DNA of 64,000 bases, taken from the NCBI GenBank assembly GCA_964023205.1, contig OZ026847.1:11302182-11366181 (forward strand), written 5' to 3'. Positions 61,187 through 64,000 of this stretch are shown one piece after another (the stretch's first letter is position 1; every line of letters begins with the position of its first letter). Both the position numbers and the translations under genes were made by a program. The DNA comes from Lutraria lutraria (taxonomy: Eukaryota > Mollusca > Bivalvia > Venerida > Mactridae). The notes under the pieces were generated by a model. The model was given only the letters and a program-made list of their open reading frames with translations, ran no database searches and was not told the origin of the DNA.

Positions 61187-62265
61187 ATGCGACTCTCTCC
61201 ACGAGAACAAGAAAGCCTATTGGTTCATCAGTGCGGGGCACTTGCTCAGAGAAGGCTCGCTCGAGGGGTTCGTTTGAACCATCCAGAGACTGTAGCCCTT
61301 ATTGCTTCACAGGTCTTATTTCTTTCATTTTTAACTAAATGCCTATAAATCTGTTGAACATATTTTTTATCCTTATAGTTATAAGAGTACATTCTGTTAT
61401 TGCTGTGGAACTTCTCTAGACCGTAAAGTACTGGCCCGGACCGAGTAATAATCCGGATTGGAACGGTTTCCGGATTCTTTATCAAACAAGAAACATGTAT
61501 ACCAAAAATCGTTGCAAAATTACTTAGTAAGAATCGAATCAAAGCAAATGAATCCTGAGTTAGGTCCTGAATTCTGGATAAATAGGTTGGACCACAGGAG
61601 TCCCGTGTTGGACAGGTATCACTGTATCTAAATGTATCGTTGAATTATAGAAATTTTAGATAACACTTCAATTAGATAGATAATTTTATTCAACATAATA
61701 AATGATGAAGACCATGCCTTCAGTAATTTGCAAAAGCATCTTTAAAAGTAAAGTAGTAACAATACGTAAGTAAGTTAAATCGAGACACCTAAATAAACGT
61801 CTGTAATTACATGTATAACTGTTATGTAAATGCAATATACATGTATAACTGTTACGTAAATGCAATATACATGTATAACTGTTACGTAAATGCAATATAC
61901 ATGTATAACTGTTATGTAAATGCAATATACATGTATAACTGTTACGTAAATGCAATATACATGTATAACTGTTACGTAAATGCAATATACATGTATTTTA
62001 TATTTATGTAATTCAAATGGTGAAAAAAGAAGATATTTTGTAGTTGAAATCGAGATTAAACTTTACATTATCTTTAGGTTCAAGAATATATCAGAGATGG
62101 ATTATCAGTATCTCAACTTATGTCTAAAGGTCGGGAAATGTTGGGTAAGATTAGTTTTTAAATATGTTCAGTCTTGTCTCATAAACGGCCATCTGATTGA
62201 CTCTGTTTATTTATCTCATGTTCAACGGCCAATTTAACAGTCATTGTCATTCTGGGCCACCTCAT

Positions 62266-62298
<33 letters not shown>

Positions 62299-63475
62299 GA
62301 GAGAGAGAGAGGATGGTTAGATACAAGAATACTGAATATTTATATCTATGTTCTTCTTTAATAATTTCCTTGCTTTTTACTGTGCCTTGTGTAGAGCACA
62401 GGTACACGCCTATAGCATTTCTGTGGTTTTCTACACACACAGTACTTGGATAGCATAGGAAGTTGGGATGGGGACGCTCGGAACAAAATGCTCATTAGAA
62501 ATCCGGAAATCGGAGCTGAGAATCGAATCATCGACCTTCCATTTAGTAGTCGAATAATCACTATATCATCTATTAACTCCCTATATTTAGATAAAGTGTC
62601 ATAAAGGAAGATCCCTTAACATACACCGACTTGCTGTAAGCTATTCGGACCGTTACAGTCAATGCCCAATTGCCACAAATGACGAAAGAAAAGAGTATGT
62701 AACATGGCAAATCGTTAATCATACTCCAGATAGTGATAGAATATTGTCCAATCAACTTTTTCTTCATTATTCCTTATAGGATTTAGACAAGTTTTACCAG
62801 GTGTAGCTGATATGATTGGTGAGGTACAAGTTGAGGGAACGTTTCCGGACGGTACGAAACTGGTGAGTAAATTAGATAATATTGTACGTACACTCAAACC
62901 TGTTAACTAAGGCCACTTTTGAAAAATGCAAAATGCGGCCTTATTGACAGTTGGCCTTTAATTTGATGTCTTCAGTTCTAAATATTCAATGACGGATTTT
63001 AAAAGACTGACGTTTTCATGGTGTGGCCTTTATTGGAGCTGGTCGCTAACACGGGTTTGGTTGTACTTGATAGATCGCACGTGACGCGTCTAGCTTCTTG
63101 AATTTTGGGGAGAGAGTTAAACATTCATCCCCCCACTTTGCTTTTATTTGCTGAAATTACATTTTAATATTTCATTTCTAAATGATATTTCTTAGTACTG
63201 TTGTCTATTTATCCATACGTTGGTGTAAATATTCGTGTTATTCAATGCTTTTACTTGTAAACAATTATAATGTATTCTATTATTTGTAATTCGAGTCATG
63301 CACTTGAATATGTCATTTAATTAATTCTATACTGCTCTGTTATCATTTTAAGGTAACGGTACATTCGCCAATATGCAGACAAGATGGCGACCTGAGTATT
63401 GCCTTATATGGAAGTTTCCTACCTGTACCGGACCTGACCGCTTTCGAACCGAAGCCGAACGAGAAATCCGAAAAG
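61187..63475 (+). CDS. Urease, 5' part (4 exons, continues beyond window)
   Basis: Urease hydrolyses urea to ammonia and carbamate, which breaks down to bicarbonate; it acts in the cytosol as a nickel enzyme. Coding exons here: 61187-61312, 62078-62144, 62780-62862 and 63353-63475, all GT-AG, phases 0, 1, 0 and then 0 at the last visible donor; 133 codons. The ATG at 61187 opens with [15 protein letters not shown], the N-terminus expected of the gamma-like domain, followed by [51 protein letters not shown] and [11 protein letters not shown], then [12 protein letters not shown] and [14 protein letters not shown]. The last two correspond to the gamma-beta linker of plant and fungal single-chain ureases (jack bean numbering about 100-135), so this is the fused eukaryotic type. 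The active-site (alpha-like) part is outside the window. An acceptor ending at 61161, 25 bases before the ATG, implies a non-coding first exon. ureG lies upstream in the opposite direction. Confidence 0.95.
61313..62077 (+). other. Urease intron 1
   Basis: GT-AG, phase 0. It holds the 30-bp minisatellite at 61811-61990 and pogo-like MITE debris (CCGGATTGGAACGG, CCGGATTC) near 61430-61480. Confidence 0.8.
61811..61990 (+). repeat. 30-bp minisatellite in urease intron 1
   Basis: Six nearly perfect units starting ATGTATAACTGTTACGTAAA and ending TGCAATATAC, with only T/C variation at one position. The period is a multiple of three, so both strands are open and give repetitive false ORFs. Confidence 0.95.
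62262..62313 (+). repeat. (GA)n microsatellite
   Basis: A run of GAGAGAGA with a few GG interruptions in urease intron 2. Confidence 0.9.
62480..62585 (-). repeat. tRNA-like SINE fragment
   Basis: The minus strand shows an A-box-like GTTAATAGATGATATAGTGA and a B-box-like ATGATTCGATTCTCAGCTCC. It is degenerate. Confidence 0.4.
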
Positions 63476-64000
63476 GTACAATTAGTTGACTCAATCCGAG
63501 CTATCAATTATTTCAGCATAATCAAAATTATACATTCATGAAAATAGTTTATCGTAGACTTAAAAAGGGTGGGTTAGGGGTTAAGTCTAGCGCTTCATTT
63601 GATGTTGGAACATCATTTCAGGAAAACATATTTTGTCATGAAAATCTGGTAGTTTTTCGCGAGAATAATCTCAATATCTTGTGCAGAAATTATGCAACGT
63701 ACCATGCAATCGTATTTGAAAATATTTTAGTGAGCTAAAAACTGATTTATGATAACAGACTCCAAATTTTCTTAATTCGTTCGACTGAGACTTTGAAAGT
63801 TTGATTGATATACTTAAGCTTCTGAGGCTTCGTGTGCATGCAACATCGACTTAAGTGGCTTTTGCAGTCCTTTATTTCTATATTTTTGGCTGCAGAAAAT
63901 AAAACGAAGAACAACTAAGGAATGTAATTAAAAAGCTATGCAACAGTAGTTCGATTTGTCCTCAAAATGTTGAATCAAAATTGGATCTTGTTACTAAAAA
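63476..64000 (+). other. Start of urease intron 4
   Basis: The donor G|GTACAATTAG follows the last visible urease exon. The remaining bases show no further exon, so the next one lies beyond the window. The short plus-strand ORF at 63538-63738 is not part of urease. Confidence 0.6.

Larger units (their letters stand above)
62145..62779 (+). other. Urease intron 2
   Basis: GT-AG, phase 1. It contains a (GA)n run at about 62262-62313 and a minus-strand tRNA-like SINE fragment at about 62480-62585. Confidence 0.75.

Noticed and set aside
61686..62011. Repetitive ORFs on both strands in urease intron 1
   Set aside because: They are translations of a 30-bp tandem repeat.

Overview
The window looks like nuclear DNA from an invertebrate animal, most likely a mollusc. 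The base composition looks AT-rich, genes are split by large GT-AG introns, several proteins are secreted and of low complexity, and the intergenic DNA is full of tRNA-derived SINE-like repeats, MITEs, fold-back elements and truncated LINEs. The mollusc assignment is inference: among animals, molluscs are known to keep urease, and two recognisable genes here are a eukaryote-type urease and its GTPase chaperone UreG. No species can be named from the sequence alone.

Layout. 2.7-8.3 kb, minus strand: a five-exon gene for a secreted protein of 1098 residues (gene A). It has a signal peptide, four copies of a CX2CX7CX4C mini-module and a long Gln/Pro-rich tail. 14.6-22.1 kb, minus strand: a two-exon paralogue of 1834 residues (gene B). 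It has a similar N-terminus, only the CXXC half of the module, and a huge Asn/His/Ser/Thr-rich tail with internal duplications. 25.6-30.3 kb, plus strand: a five-exon gene for a secreted 282-residue protein (gene C), tentatively an SH3b-like domain, a Thr/Pro linker and a Cys-rich CHAP-like C-terminal domain. 32.6-47.7 kb, minus strand: complete seven-exon ureG, 260 residues. 61.2-63.5 kb and running off the right edge, plus strand: the first four coding exons of single-chain urease (the gamma-like part and the start of the linker to the beta-like part).

The stretches between genes (1-2.7, 8.3-14.6, 22.1-25.6, 30.3-32.6 and 47.7-61.2 kb) and the ureG introns contain repeats but no further gene that I can support. 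The clearest repeats are a near-palindromic 943-bp element at 58.83-59.77 kb, an inverted duplication between 42.4-44.3 and 52.8-55.0 kb with a LINE end nested in one copy, a TA-flanked MITE family, two 30-bp minisatellites in introns of ureG and urease, and an inverted pair of arrays built from degenerate GACGCTAAATGTCGC words.

How the genes work together: urease hydrolyses urea to ammonia and carbamate/carbonate and needs nickel delivered by the UreD/F/G system. ureG and urease lie head to head about 13.5 kb apart, a physical linkage of enzyme and maturation factor that is notable in an animal. A link between urease (carbonate and alkalinity) and the nearby secreted low-complexity proteins, for example in shell or matrix formation, is possible but purely speculative. 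All exon structures were read by eye; every junction used is GT-AG and every reading frame closes exactly.
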